A stretch of DNA of 64,000 nucleotides from Pyronema omphalodes (Eukaryota; Ascomycota; Pezizomycetes; Pezizales; Pyronemataceae), in contig JAJJXM010000092.1 in the NCBI GenBank assembly GCA_024516155.1, positions 62,001 through 126,000 of the forward strand. The letters run 5' to 3'. The notes under the pieces are model-generated. The model searched no databases, had not been told where the DNA came from, and saw only the letters and a program-made list of their open reading frames with translations. The translations under genes were made by a program, and so were the position numbers. The stretch's first letter is position 1, and the number at the start of each line of letters is the position of its first letter. This document shows, piece after piece, positions 35,521 through 48,400 of this stretch.

Positions 35521-36438
35521 GGTGGTTGTGGGAAGCTCGGGGTTTGTAAACTTGCGAAGGTTTTCGCGGCTTTTGCGATTTGAGAATTTTGGTGGGGCAC
35601 TGGGCAGCGCCGCAGCGCGTGTGTTAGCGCGTTTGTGACCCGCTAGATGTGATATGGCTGGCCGCTGATGAGGTTGCACGGACAGTCCACACGCGGTAGA
35701 CGCAATACTTTGGATGAACGACGCTTTGTTTTGGGGATATTGGCAGATTCTGCAGTTTTGGAAAATGAAACAATTTTCGATTATATTATTTATTGAATTC
35801 TGCTTTGTAATTTACAACACTCGAGAGTGGAACGAAATTGAAAACTCTCGGCCTCATTCCGTAGCTCAGCCTTACTTTGACTCGTTTACTAAGCAGCCTT
35901 AAAACACATACAGCGCGACAATCACCGCGCATATTCCCCGAGTTATTACGACCGAGACAAGTGCAGTAGGTCTCCAACTTCCTAGCAACATTTGCCCGGA
36001 AACTATCAGTAACCGGGAGGCAAAACAAGAATACAGCCAAAAACTGGACGAAATTTGAATATCGTGCTTAATTAGGGCCAAGCAATTGGAAAAGTATGTG
36101 CATAAATACCTACATAGCCGTAATGTTAACAACCAAGCACCCTAACTCCCCGGAAGATCAAGATGGATCATATACATATGTAAGACATCTCCTGCTTGGA
36201 TTCGTTCCATAACCAGGAATTACAATGTTTCATCATAAATAGAACTAAAAGATCTTCCTAATACATAGTCCAGCTGATTACAGGCTTGTGATGTCCTGAT
36301 GACTGGTTTTGCGGAAAACGCCGTCGTTGGTGAATAGTGGATGGCGATCATGAGATAAGACTTGTTATAGCAAACTTCATGGACTATCATTCGTATGGAT
36401 ATGTTTGCTGGCTTGGATCGGAATTAAAATATCTCGGA
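35521..36438. other. Spacer between DUS3 and retrotransposon copy 2
   Basis: DUS3 promoter and leader plus unremarkable AT-rich DNA; no gene or RNA supported. Confidence 0.6.
36426..36438 (+). repeat. Target-site duplication, left copy (element copy 2)
   Basis: aaaatatctcgga recurs at 42476-42488. The leading a's are ambiguous because the element tail also ends in a's, so the duplication is 10-13 bp. Confidence 0.88.
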
Positions 36439-36548
36439 AGCACACGCCACTCCAACGCTAATAAAACAACACGTTTTTCGCTTAATTATCCTAATCGGGA
36501 AGTCGGAGAGAACTCTCACGGCTTCACGAATTCTACCCTCCGAGGCCC

Positions 36549-38369
36549 ATGGCTCCCATGAAGCCTCCCCCCCCTCCGCGCTTCGGCCTCACCTCCGATA
36601 TGCGCATGTTCGGTGGCAGCAACTCATCCCGAGTCTCCACGCCTGCCCCCGCCGCCGAAGACGACGTGTTTGGGTCCTCCGCACCCGGCACCCCAACGCG
36701 TCCCAGTAAAGACGCCCCCTCCGCAGCCCCAGGATCAGGTTGGTCCTCGGGGAGCTCCCTTTCTTCGTGCCCCAGCACTGTGAAGAAACGCGCACACGTT
36801 GCGGCCTTCGGGTCGCTCGTGCAAAGCGAACTCCGTTCCGCCCCCGCGGTAGGCTCCCAGGCCTCCCCCCAAGTCAGCGTGTCCCTTATGGACAAGTTGT
36901 CGGAGCGCCTCGCCGCTGCGGAGGAACGTTTGAAGGCTCTGGAGGAGCAAATACGTCTCCAGGAAGCCCGCCCATGCTCGTGCCCGCAGGCAAACCTCGC
37001 GACGTCGACCCAGTCTACCGCCCTTCGCCAGCCCCACCCTGTTGGCACCCAACAGTCTGCTCAGGCAGAGAAATCCAGAACTTCCTCCGTTGTCGTCGGC
37101 ATGCCCAAGGCTGCCCCCATACCATCCCTCCCCGCCCTCCCGCGTGCGTCCAAACTCACCGCGGCCCAATCCTACGCCGCAAAGCTCCGCAGCAACCTCC
37201 CCGAGCTCCCCCCCCCGCCCCCCCCTCCGGCGTGGCAGATCGTTCCCTCACGCAAGCAGTTGAAGGCCCCCCAACGCCCTCCCAACTTCTCCGTCCCCGA
37301 AAAGAACCTCGCCGCTGAAGATCGCCGCATGATCTTCATCCGTCAGGACGGCGCCCGCCCCTCGTCAAAACCAGACCAGGATTTCACCGCCGCCATCAAC
37401 GTCTGCTTGCACCTCCGCGGTGCACCCCATTTCCACCGTGTAGCCCGAGTCTCCAGAAACTCGAAGGGAACGATCACGGCTACCACCAACCCGGGAGTGA
37501 GAGCGGATTCACTAATATTGTGCTACCGCAACGAAATCCTCAATGCCATCCGTGAGGTTGACCGCTTTGTGGTGGACGTTAAACCCATGGACAAATGGGT
37601 CAAGTTGAAAGTCCACGCCATCCCCCTCAATCGTTTTCTGGGTAGAGGAAGGAATGGCCTGCAAAAGCTCGAGCTTGAGTTGCAAGCCAACCACGACCAG
37701 CTCGAGGTCATCCCCGGTGCTCGTTGGTTAGGCAGCAGACGAAGCATTCGCGAGCGCTTTGAACAGGGCGAGATTCAGTCGTCCTCAGCTGTCTTTTCGG
37801 TGAAGGGAACCCCCGCTGCGCAAATGCTCATCGCTCGGGGCGCCCTCCTAGGATCCTCTCGTTACCGTGTCGAGCTCTTCAACCACAACGGCCCTGACAG
37901 TCAGTGCTCGGGCTGTCTTAAGTGGGGACACATTCGGGAGAAATGTCAAACCCCCAAGCTCTTCCGTTGCCGATTCTGTGGTCAGCACCACGCCTCGGAG
38001 GAACACAAGTGCAGCATGATAGGATGCTCCACCTCCAAGGGACTCCCGTGCCAGCATTCGAAGGAGTCTGCTCGTTGCGTTAATTGCAAAGGCAATCACT
38101 ACGCCAATGCTCGCAACTGTCCATCCCGCCTTGAAGCCTTCGCCCTGGCCCGTCAGCGTCGCCAGATGTCTTCCTCCTCCGATCCAGCCTCCCCTACAGC
38201 GGAAGCCTCGCAACCAGAAGCAGACCCCTCCTCTTCCGCCTCCAGCGATCCAAACGAACCCTCAACCACGGAGACCACATCAGCCCTCTCCACCCCCCGT
38301 CCTGCAGCCACGACGTCTGACCCAGACGCTATGGTCGATGCCGATGTGCCGGATAACACTCAATGCTGA
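36549..38369 (+). CDS. LINE copy 2 ORF1, gag-like zinc-knuckle protein (intact)
   Basis: 606 residues, uninterrupted. Layout: Pro/Ser/Ala-rich N-terminus (1-110); heptad-rich coiled coil about 112-140 (LMDKLSERLAAAEERLKALEEQ), fitting multimerisation; a Pro tract (~220); a central domain about 275-450 (DFTAAINVCLHLRG...MDKWVKLKVHAIPLNRFLGRG); then three zinc knuckles (CSGCLKWGHIREKC; CRFCGQHH..EEHKC; CVNCKGNHYANARNC) and a Ser-rich acidic tail. By analogy with other Tad/I-type ORF1 proteins it would bind the element RNA in a ribonucleoprotein. The final codons overlap the ORF2 start as ATGCTGA. Confidence 0.92.
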   Translation: MAPMKPPPPPRFGLTSDMRMFGGSNSSRVSTPAPAAEDDVFGSSAPGTPTRPSKDAPSAAPGSGWSSGSSLSSCPSTVKKRAHVAAFGSLVQSELRSAPAVGSQASPQVSVSLMDKLSERLAAAEERLKALEEQIRLQEARPCSCPQANLATSTQSTALRQPHPVGTQQSAQAEKSRTSSVVVGMPKAAPIPSLPALPRASKLTAAQSYAAKLRSNLPELPPPPPPPAWQIVPSRKQLKAPQRPPNFSVPEKNLAAEDRRMIFIRQDGARPSSKPDQDFTAAINVCLHLRGAPHFHRVARVSRNSKGTITATTNPGVRADSLILCYRNEILNAIREVDRFVVDVKPMDKWVKLKVHAIPLNRFLGRGRNGLQKLELELQANHDQLEVIPGARWLGSRRSIRERFEQGEIQSSSAVFSVKGTPAAQMLIARGALLGSSRYRVELFNHNGPDSQCSGCLKWGHIREKCQTPKLFRCRFCGQHHASEEHKCSMIGCSTSKGLPCQHSKESARCVNCKGNHYANARNCPSRLEAFALARQRRQMSSSSDPASPTAEASQPEADPSSSASSDPNEPSTTETTSALSTPRPAATTSDPDAMVDADVPDNTQC

Positions 38370-41300
38370 AGTGCCTCACGGTACTTCAACTAAATTGCCG
38401 AAAGAGCGGTGAGGCTCTGACGGCGGTGATGGAGAGCGGTCTCGCTCTGGGTGCGGATGTGGTGTTGGTTCAGGAGCCCCCGACCTTCCAAGGTTGGCGC
38501 CATCCAGCCTACGAGTTCCTCTGGGGAGGAAGGGTTCTGACGGGGAGACGGCGGGATTCAGCGTGGCAGCTTCGTCCACGAGAGGACTTGGCTGCGCCCG
38601 GGGAAGGTGACCTCCAGGTGTTGGATGTCACATGCAGAGGTCATAAACAAGTACGTATTGTAAATGTTTATGACGCTCCGCGGACTGATGATGGAGTGCG
38701 CCCTGCACGCAATGCGGACTGGCGCAGGATTATAGGACGGGACACTATTCTTGCTGGCGATTTCAACGCTCACAGCAGAAGGTGGAACCCCCTGTGCGAG
38801 AGGCCACTCCATCATCAGTTCTTGGAAGATCTGATGGACTCATTCGATCTCCGCTATGTCGGTGATGGTAAGGAAACCCACACCCAAACGGGCCAAATCC
38901 GACATAGCGTTATCGACTTAGTCCTGACGACGATGGAGCTTGAAGCCCACGTCGTTGCGAAGCTCCTCGATGACCCGAATCACTCCACAACGTCCGATCA
39001 TGAGGCGCTGATCTGGAAAGTGGACTCTGTGACGGTCCCAGAGGACTTCGACGCCCCAACTAGGGGATGGGCGGTTGGAGAATGGCTGGAGAGTGACGAA
39101 GGAGCGCAGAAAGCGGCGTTAGATTATCGCCATCGAAGCGAACGCAGACCGCTCCTATCCGATCACTGCTCCGAGAACGACGTTGAAGAAGAGGTGGTTT
39201 GGGTACGTCAACAGTTGGTGGACATGCTGAACGCTCACGCTAGGAAAATTCGCATCACCGCTCGGTCTAAGAAGTGGTGGCACCCCGATGTTAAAGCAGC
39301 ACGCAGCGAATACGGCCGGAAACGGAGGGCAGCCAAGCGCGGTCAATGCTCGATAGAGGAAGAACACCGCCTCCGCAACGCCTATCTCAGCACCCAACGT
39401 CGCCACAAACGAGAGTGTTGGGTTTCTTTCTTGGAGGGAGCCAACGGGGAGGCGGTATGGAAAGTCCTTCGCGCGACCAAACCGCGAAACGCTGCGGTGG
39501 TTGGATCTCTTGAGGATGAACACGGCAACCAGGCTGACGAGGAGGATGCCAAACGTCGAATGCTTGCAGACGTTTCTTTCCCCCCCCCGAACCCATACCC
39601 CGGTCACAGTGGCAACGAAGGTCCCCCAGGGCGCGGATTCCTCCGAGTGACCCAAGAACTGGTCTCCGATTCGATCCACGGTCAGAGCAACTCTAAGGCT
39701 CCGGGTAGTGACGGGTTAGGAGTACCTATTATCAAGGCGCTCATGCGATGGGACCCTGAACGGGTGACTTCCATCGTCCATCACTGCGTGCGGCTAGGAT
39801 TCCACCCAACCGACTGGAAAACTGCCAAAGGAGTCTGTATCCCCAAACCGGGAAAGACTTCCTACCGCAAAGCGAAGAGTTTCCGTATCATTTCTCTCTT
39901 AAGCTGTCTGGGAAAGTTAGTAGAAAAGGTCGTCGCCACCCTCATCGCGGAGGAGGCCGAGAGGCTGCACGCTTTTCACGCTGGGCAATTTGGTGGGAGA
40001 AGAGGTCGCTCTGCCGTCGACGCCGCGGCAGTCTTAATTGAGGCGGTTGAATTCGCTTGGGAAAAGCAGAAACTCGCGGGCGCTCTAATGATGGACGTTA
40101 AAGGGGCCTTTCCCACTGTCAATCGAGACTGCCTTATGCGGAAAATGCGGCGAGCAGGCATGGATGAATGCTACGTGCGGTGGGTATCTTCGTTTATGAG
40201 TGATCGAAGAGTCGAGATATCACTAGGCGGCGATTCAGGCACTCCCATCGAGACGAACACCGGACTCCCCCAAGGATCCCCCGTATCCCCAGTCCTGTTC
40301 TTGATCTATATAGCCGATCTCGCTGATCATGTCGAATCAAGAGTCCCCGACGTAACAGGCCTGTCGTTTGTCGATGATGTAACCTGGATCGTGACCGGTG
40401 ATTCTGCTCGAGAAGTCTCCGATAAGCTTGAACGGTGCGCAAACGCCTGCTCGTGGTGGGCCTCCACCAACGCGGTGGTGTTTGAGACAGAAAAGACGGA
40501 AGCCATGCTTTTTTCTCGACGGAGGGGAGAGGCTAACCCTGACGAGGTTACAGTCTCGGTAGGTCCTCACCAGATCCCGTTCGCCTCCTCAGCCATCCGT
40601 TGGCTCGGCTTTTGGCTCGATCCAAAGCTCACTCTTAACCACCATCACCAAAAGTGGTTGACCAAAGCCAGGCAACAGCATGCTCGTCTGGCAAGGCTTT
40701 GTCGCGCTCAGGGACTCCCTCCGGGGAGCACTGCCAATCTGCAGAAGGCGGTAGTCCAGTCAGTGGCTATGTATGGCGCTGAAATTAACGCAGTCCGGCG
40801 CCTAAAAGGCAAGAGCTCGGGACGCACTGCTCGGCTGCAACTGCTCCTCAATAAGCAAGCACGAGCGGTCACGGGGTGCTTCAAAACGACCCCACTCGGC
40901 TTCTTGATGGCTGAAAGTGCCGTACGCCCAGCGGAAGCACTCATCAAAGGCCGAGAAGCGAAATTTCGGTCACGCCTTCTCACTCGCCCCCGCCCCGCCC
41001 CCCCCCCTCGACCAGCACTCAACCGTCCCCGACCGCTGCGGCTATCACTCGGCTGCTTAAGCGCACGGAAAAAGCATGTGGATTCGAAGCAGTCGAAAAT
41101 GTCACAGTCCCCGACCGCTTTCGTCGCTTCCCTGTGGTGATCGCACCCAGGGCTGAAGCTGAAACCTTCGCCCGGAACTGGAGAAACCTCACGTCCACGA
41201 CATGCATCTGGACAGATGGCTCTCGAATGGAGGGACATACGGGTGCGGGAGTAGTCCGCTACATCAACGGAGCCTTTCGTTCTTCCCAGCACTACTTGGG

Positions 41301-42141
41301 TCGTCATACGGAGGTGTTCGACGCTGAGCTCTACGCCATCTGGCGGGGGCTCAAGGAGTTCCATTCCAATCACTTCTGGGATCCCAACTCGAATACCAAA
41401 GCGATCGTTTTTTCGGACGCCCAGGCTGCTCTCAAGCGTCTGGAGTCTGACACCCCCGGTCCCGGCCAGGAGCTTGCCAAACTTATCTCCCGCGAAGCCT
41501 ACTACCTCCTCTTTGACTCCGGTATCGACGTGGAATTCCATTGGATCCCGGGCCACAGCGATATCCCCGAAAACGAGGAAGCGGATCGAGTAGCTAAGGA
41601 AGCATCGAAGCATCGCTGCGACTCCCGTATGCTCAAACGGTGTGACGATCCAGTGTGTGCTGTTCCGGCGTGGGCTTCCCTGGCGCACCTCAACCGGATC
41701 GCAACGGAAACGACATCAACTATCACTCGTCGCTGGGTTAAGCAACAGACAGCGACCAGCCGTTCCTTCCGCCCCCGCCAAAAATGGGGAATCCGCCCTG
41801 AATTGGTTTCCCTCCCCAAACGCCGAGCAGCTGTGTTCCTCCAGCTTGCGTCAGGCCACGCCCTCATCGGCACCCATCTGGTGCGCGTTAAGAAAAAAGA
41901 GTCGGACCGGTGCTGGTGGTGCCAGTCGGAAAAACGACAAACCAGAGGCCATCTGTTTGGAGAATGCCCCCGCTGGCGAAAGGAGTTCAAGACGTTGAAA
42001 GAGGAGGTTGAGAGAATACGGGGACGGAGGGGAAGGCCGAGAGGAAGGCTTAAGGTGGTGGATTTATTTAGGGACGATCGACTCACGAAAGCGATCTTGG
42101 AATTCTTATCTGCAACGGAGATAGGCAGAAGATACGTATAG
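38363..42141 (+). pseudogene. LINE copy 2 ORF2: APE endonuclease-RT (925-residue frame) and RNase H-CCHC in a shifted frame
   Basis: The first frame is 38363-41140. Endonuclease about 1-220: LQLNCRKS, VQEPP (E38), GDFNAH (132-137), SVIDLVL, SDHEAL (211-216). RT about 445-720: KTAKGVCIPKPGK, DVKGAF (578-583), GLPQGSP (634-640), FVDD (669-672). At 40998-41007 there are 10 C where copy 1 has 8, and the frame is lost; the first frame then adds ~45 foreign residues. The second frame, open to the TAG at 42139-42141, holds RNase H (TDGS, DAELYAIW, FSDA, HWIPGHSD...EADRVA) and a terminal CWWC...H-x4-C knuckle. All catalytic residues I can check are present. If the C-run is a miscount, this copy may be fully coding. 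Confidence 0.9.
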
Positions 42142-42475
42142 GCATGGGCAGGAGGGCCAGGTGCTTGGAGGGCGATTTGTAAATTTTTTCATTACTTTTC
42201 TTTTGATTTTCACGATTTTTTCTTTTTAGTTATAAGAGGGGAAGGTGTGAGCGATACGGGGGACTGTCAGGTTTCGGCTGGGGTTTAGGATTTTTTGTTT
42301 CTTTTTGGGTGTTTCTTTATTTACTTATCTTTTCGGGGACGTCACGGGGTGCAGGAGATTGGGGAGCCTCTTTAGGTGGTTTCGGCCACGAGGACAGGAA
42401 AAAACGGATTTAGTTTCCCGCATAGGCCTTAAAGGCCTCGAACGGTGTATGATTAAAATCAAATCAAATCAAATC

Positions 42476-42488
42476 AAAATATCTCGGA
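42476..42488 (+). repeat. Target-site duplication, right copy (element copy 2)
   Basis: aaaatatctcgga, identical to 36426-36438, directly after the TCAAA tail. Confidence 0.88.
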
Positions 42489-45400
42489 TAATCATATTGA
42501 AGTAACTGAACCCGAGTAATCGGTATCATATGACCTTTTATTTCTATCAAAGGCCAGCCGGAGGACATGCAATAATGAGCCGAAGAATGAGTTCCAATTT
42601 CTACATATGCAATTATATGCAAATATGTAGGAATATCATATTTCGTCACTCGATGAATATCACGTCTGTGCCACTGTGCATCTTAAATGGTGCCATAGCC
42701 ATCCGCATGCCTCACATCTGAGTCATGTACATCATCATGCCCGCCATATCATAGTTCATGGCAATGCATCAAGATAGCGGCTAGCCCACTATAGCTGGTC
42801 GAAATCCTATCTATACTAGCCAAGGTCAGAAGGTACTCAAACCGTCGTTCTGTGCCGTATGGTGCCATACATACCATTCTCCGTATGGTCACCATATGGT
42901 ACCGTTCAGCACACCATTCAAGCAAGAAGGCACTTACGTATGAAGCAAGCGTGGAATTCTTCGCAAGCAGCAAGCAGCAAGGAGCAAGCAGTAAGCTAAT
43001 TTAGCCCTGGAGCCTGGTTTCCTTGACAACAGGGTTCAGGGAAGAAACAATGGTCGATCATGGCTTCTAGATGTTGGCATCTGAAAATGAGGCTGAGGCC
43101 AGAATAGCCGGTTTGGTTCAGGTATGTATGTATGGCTGAAGCCTGAGGTGCTTTCTTATACTGCTCGCAATTGTGAAGAACTATTGAGATAATCGGGATG
43201 TAAAAGAGCCTTTGGGTTATGTTTGCTGAGCCTATTGACAAAAGGCTGAAATACCTAGGGCCCAGATAGTTGACCATCCATCATCGGATGATCTCCAGTT
43301 ATTGAAAAAAACGTCCATGGGACAATAAACCAGCGGGTGAACAGACGAACCTAGGACCCAGGTATTCCACATCGATTTGTTGACGGAGGGGTATGCTGCG
43401 TACCAAGATATTTCACCTACCATTTACGCCGCCATATATGATCTAGAAAAGCTCCACAGTTTCCAATCAACTATCGTAAATCTATGGTGCAATACATACG
43501 AAGAGCCAAATATCATGTCAAGCATCGTCCTGAACTGCTGGTGATAGCCAACACAAGTTTTCGCAGCCACAACTGGCAATTTACATGGTCCACCGTCCCT
43601 ATAGTTTCGAAGCTAAAGAAGCTCCCTCTTCCTGTCAGCACCAAAAGTCATGTCAGGGCTCAGCTTCGTTCGGTATTTGGCCGGGCATCGGAGATCCGTA
43701 GGTATGCATTCAAGCCTCATAGAGGACCAGGCTCTCTGATCATCTATATACAGAATGCATACAGTAGCCTTCTAACTGCCAAAGGAGAAAGTCAAAGAAA
43801 AGTGGAGGTGGAGGAGTGTATTGATTGAGAACGTTAGTGACCTAACCCTGCACGGCTACAGCAGAAGAAGCCTGTATGGAATCTCTACCTCCACGTTCCA
43901 GTCACCTGAGCTCTATGAGTCTTTTGACACTAACTGCCAGAAACGAGGACTATGTTAATGGCACCATATCGATGTCCAATTCGTTGACAGAGACTCAGTG
44001 TAGATGTTGTGATTTCTGGCGTATTTTATGCAAGCCCAAAGCTCGTCTGCTGCAAATTGGACTAGGAGTTGATGGACCAGCCCTACTCGAATTTCATATA
44101 TGCTGACCCACTCCGCTGGGAATTTTAGGAGCTTCGGTTGCTATGTATTATGCAGAATATATTGAATGAAACAAGGGGCTTTGATTCTTCACACATAGCC
44201 CTTTGAATATGCGCCCTTCCCACCCATCATAACGGGCTCATTAAATACACAGCCAGACACAGGAGCTAGGGCCTTGAATCCAGGTATGAGGAAGCATGAA
44301 GACTTTCTTAGATTTGGAGTCTACTCATTTGTTTCTATCGATCAATAAACGCGTTTCAACTTTCGGAAAACGCCCGAGTCCGGGAAGCTCCATCGAAGTC
44401 TGTCTGAGCTTCGAGACATCCGGTATCCGATGGGCCAAAGCTGCTGGTGGCGGAAGCTTCCAGGTCTCGGCAGTCCCAGAACGCGTAGTCACGCTGATGA
44501 AACGACGGACGCGTGTATGGTCAGCAGCCAGCTTGCTCAGCCATCATTCCCGGGTAAAGTGAATGCCAAGATTGATTTCGACTCATAGACAGTCAGTGAA
44601 GTTGACTTTCGACCAATGAGGCGGTGGCTTCTAACCATACCCAAACGCTCGCTGAGTGCTGGTGGTGTTTTGGTGGTTTCTTTTCTCGAGCATTCTTTGT
44701 TGAATTGAGGCTGAAAATTTGTTCTGGAATCATGAATTGGTGAAACGGATTGTACTTACACGCCATGTGGCTCATTTCCCGTGAACTAAATTGCGTAGAT
44801 AACCGACCGTAAGATCCATTCTAATGTGCGTCTCGCTTGTGCTTGTAATCCAAATGTCGGACTAAGGTTTGGAATTTGGGGGCCAACTCAGTGATGTTTA
44901 ATCTCAACACGGGGTGGTTCGCGGGCATCCCGATGGTCTCGGACTTTCCCCGCCATCCGAGAGTCTTCGTGCTGCTGAGAAAGTTATGTGCGTTGTCTTA
45001 CCAAATTAACCCTCGGGAATAGTTAACCTGATGAACCGTTCGTTGAGGTGTCGTGGGATTAAAATGTGTCGTGTAGATGATAGAGTGACGTTGGGCTTTC
45101 CAGAGTTACGGAATCTCGGCCCATGGTCTTGTCCTGCAGAATTTAGTGTAGACGAGAAGGCGAAATGTACGAATTATCTCCGTCGTTTCAAATTAATTGG
45201 TACCTCCACTTTCCTCCATATGCAGCTTCGCCAGCCTCCTCTTCTTCGACAGTTCATCAGCCTTCTAGAATATAATTCAAAGGGTGATAGCGTATTTCCG
45301 TTCCGAGACAACTCAACCCTCCCGAAAGAGTATGAAATTGAAGCTCACGATCTGCTAGTTCCTACTTGGGAAGATCATGCCTGAGACATTGTCAAAACGA

Positions 45401-48400
45401 ACCTCAATAACCTAGGGCTCTTGTCAGCACTGCCTGATTTTAATATTACACTCATGAATGAAAGCCGTAGAAATGGGGTATAACAAATCACCTGTTGAAG
45501 TACGGCTTTCAAACGACGACGACGACAGGCCAACGGCGATGATCATCACGTGCCAAAACAAATCTACCGGAGACAGTTAGAACTTAGAACACCGGCATAC
45601 GAACCTCCTTCATCCGATGCATTTTGGATCCGCTCAACAGCGTCATGTTGCATACTTTAGGCAGTCAACTGAATGTCCGTTTGTTCAAAGGTATATGGGC
45701 CAAAAGTCATCGAACCTTCCTAGTTGTGACCGCGTCTCATCTCTATACATCATGTAGCTTTACTTGAGTACATTCTATTGACTGACTGCTAAAGTAGTGA
45801 ACATTAAGAAACCTCTTTCGCTCGCATACACCTTCTCAACGGATGCCTATGGCGAGACCGTTACTAGGTATCCGCGGACTTTTTGTCATACATTAATTAA
45901 TTAGCAGACATGGTCAACTGCTTAGAGATTGAACCTTTACCATCCGCCAACCAATATGCTACCTAATGCCAGTGAGCTTGTGGCACTTCGTGTGAGCTTT
46001 TGGTACCCGTTGAGGCACCCGCTAGTTCTTGACTGTGGGTCGGTTAAATGGCAATCATAAATTCAGTATATGGTTGATGTACTGTAACTGCTTACAAGCG
46101 AGAGTACATTACTTAGTACTTACTAGAGATATGCTGTGACGGTACGAGGATCTGGGAATTTGGGCTTGGTACGACATCCGAACAGTAACAATGGTCTTTA
46201 TCTGATGCCGAACTTCATAACGGGGTAGCGGCGGAGATGTCCAGCCTCTTAACCCACCATGGTTAATCTGATGATGATTATGACATTCGCTGGTCGATGA
46301 CGATTATGATGACCTTTTGCAGTAACGGCGATTTCTGCATGATTATCACCACTTCGTCTTCTCCATGCATGATATATCTTTACTTCTCTGGATTTAGAGG
46401 ACTGCTTCTAAGACAGATCAAGCAGACGCATCTTAATCGACGTTGTTTGCGTCAAGCGGAATTGCTGCATTAGTATTAGCTATTATTTAGCCCCGCCTTC
46501 GACATTGGGAATAGTGACACAATTTGAACGACGCTGGAGGACAGTGGTTTTCTGCAGTCGCTGCTTGATATGCATGAAAGATTTTCTATGTTTTGAAATT
46601 TGGTGGGCTTGTTCTTTACGAGTAGTGAGGTTAAGACATGAAAATAAGTTCTTAATTTCATAGAGCTTGGCTGTCAAAACCATAGAGGAGGAGCAGAGGT
46701 CAGCATCGGCGTCCTGGTGATTTGCAGTCTCAAGGCCAAACATCCTGCGTGTCAGCTATGCTTGAACCTCGAAGCACAAAAAGCATGCAAGTCGTTCTGA
46801 GGGGTTGGCTACTCACTTACGGGTACGTCGTCGGACGCCGATAGACATTTCTCCACTTATTGGGCTCTAGCAGTCAGAAATTACATGGCATTGTGTGCTC
46901 AGTAAATAAGTCTTTATTTTTTTTATTTTTTATTTTTGCAAAAATTCCACAAATTTGATTCACGGAGTTTCTAAGCTATGGCTTTGCCGTGAAGCTTTTG
47001 TGAACATGTCCGGGCTAGTAATACCTTCTGTGCCGTCTCGCTTCCACACAGAGGAGTACGCGAGTATCCCCCCCCCCCCGTCCTCCTTCCTCTCCCCAAT
47101 CCCCCTCCCCTTCCCTACACGACACAATACGCTGCAGCGGCAGTTGGCCCCCCCCCCTCTCTCTCTCTTTTCCTCGCAGATCCTACACTTTCCTCCACCT
47201 CTCACTTTTGTTCTCGACGTCAACCTCAATCTTTTGGTTGATAACGTCGCAATCGTTTGTTGGCTGCTGAATTACAATTGTTTTACTGCATTATTGTAAG
47301 CGCCGAACTACTCGTTTTACGTGTTTAACCGATCATCGATGCAATTACTCCCGGCCGGTACAAAATAATACTCAACTGCTTTGTCACTTGATTTGACAGG
47401 CATTTCGACTCGACTCCACCGAGTCGTCGTACAGCATATACGGGTGCCCGCTCGCTCTAACTCCACCCGCTGCGTTCCCCTCAACTTCCAGGCTATCACT
47501 GCGCTCTCCGTCGCCACTGCTCGAGAGTATTCTGCTACGATCAGAAGAAGCGCATCGGCACAGAAAAAGCACGAGACGGCCCCGTTTAGACGCGGCCCTT
47601 TATTCTCAACACAACTTAGCAGAGGTTCCCCCTCGAGGCAGCTCCGCCCCGCCACTGTGCCGTCTACAAGTCACTTAAACTTAGTTATCCCACCAGGTCC
47701 GGGCATCTTCACCAGTACATTCCACGCCTTCTGTTGTCTCTCCGACACCACCACTGCCTCGCACCATCCGACCCAGCTCTCGCCTCGAGCCCACACTCAC
47801 TCACTCTGACTTTGGGGAAATACGTAGCAACAGCACATAGATACGATAGACGAGTATACAGTATACAGATCAAAGGGCTCATCTTCTGACGATTAGTCCA
47901 ACTTGCACTCCGACTTGCACCTTTGTCGCTTCCCAGGACTTTGCAACAGCTGCATCACGGAGCCTGCTACGATTGGGTCATTTCATACCCCGGTACCTCC
48001 GAGCCACCACACAACTTTACCTACTTTGGCACGAGTAGTCCACCATCCCGCCATCCGCAGCGATTCCCCAAGACCCAACGCGATACTCCCCATCCCTCCC
48101 AAGGTTGCAGCACAACCCTAGAACACTGCACACTTCCAGTTATTTGCCTCTCCCAGGTCGCCCTCAGCTCTACGAATTAGGACCACACACAACAAACTAC
48201 AGACCACTGCTTACGCAAGAGCAACACTCGAGCAGCACTCGAAAACGAACATAGACCATTGCTTCCACAAGAGCAACAATCAGATCACACGAAAATAGTT
48301 AGAGACACAGACTACTCGTCACATCAAACCGAAGATTACATCGAGAATACTGCAGGGCTTCAGCAACATAAGAAGCACCGTTTTTTTGGGTCTAAAGATC

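Larger units (their letters stand above)
36439..42475 (+). mobile_element. Tad1-like non-LTR retrotransposon, copy 2 (full length, ORF1 intact)
   Basis: Same family and same orientation as copy 1: leader from acacgccactcc, ORF1, ORF2 starting inside the ORF1 stop, a ~330-bp T-rich 3' UTR and a gattaaaatcaaatcaaatc tail. It sits in intergenic DNA about 0.9 kb upstream of DUS3 and breaks no visible gene. Only one lesion is evident, a C-run length change between RT and RNase H (40998-41007). The element is visibly more GC-rich than its flanks. Confidence 0.95.

Noticed and set aside
40708..41688. 326-codon minus-strand frame in the retrotransposon
   Set aside because: Antisense to RT-RNase H; also present, broken, in copy 1, and lacks any domain.
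45031..45384. 117-codon ORF in the 42.5-48.5 kb desert
   Set aside because: No recognisable domain, no splice partners and no supporting context; about what chance would give in 6 kb.
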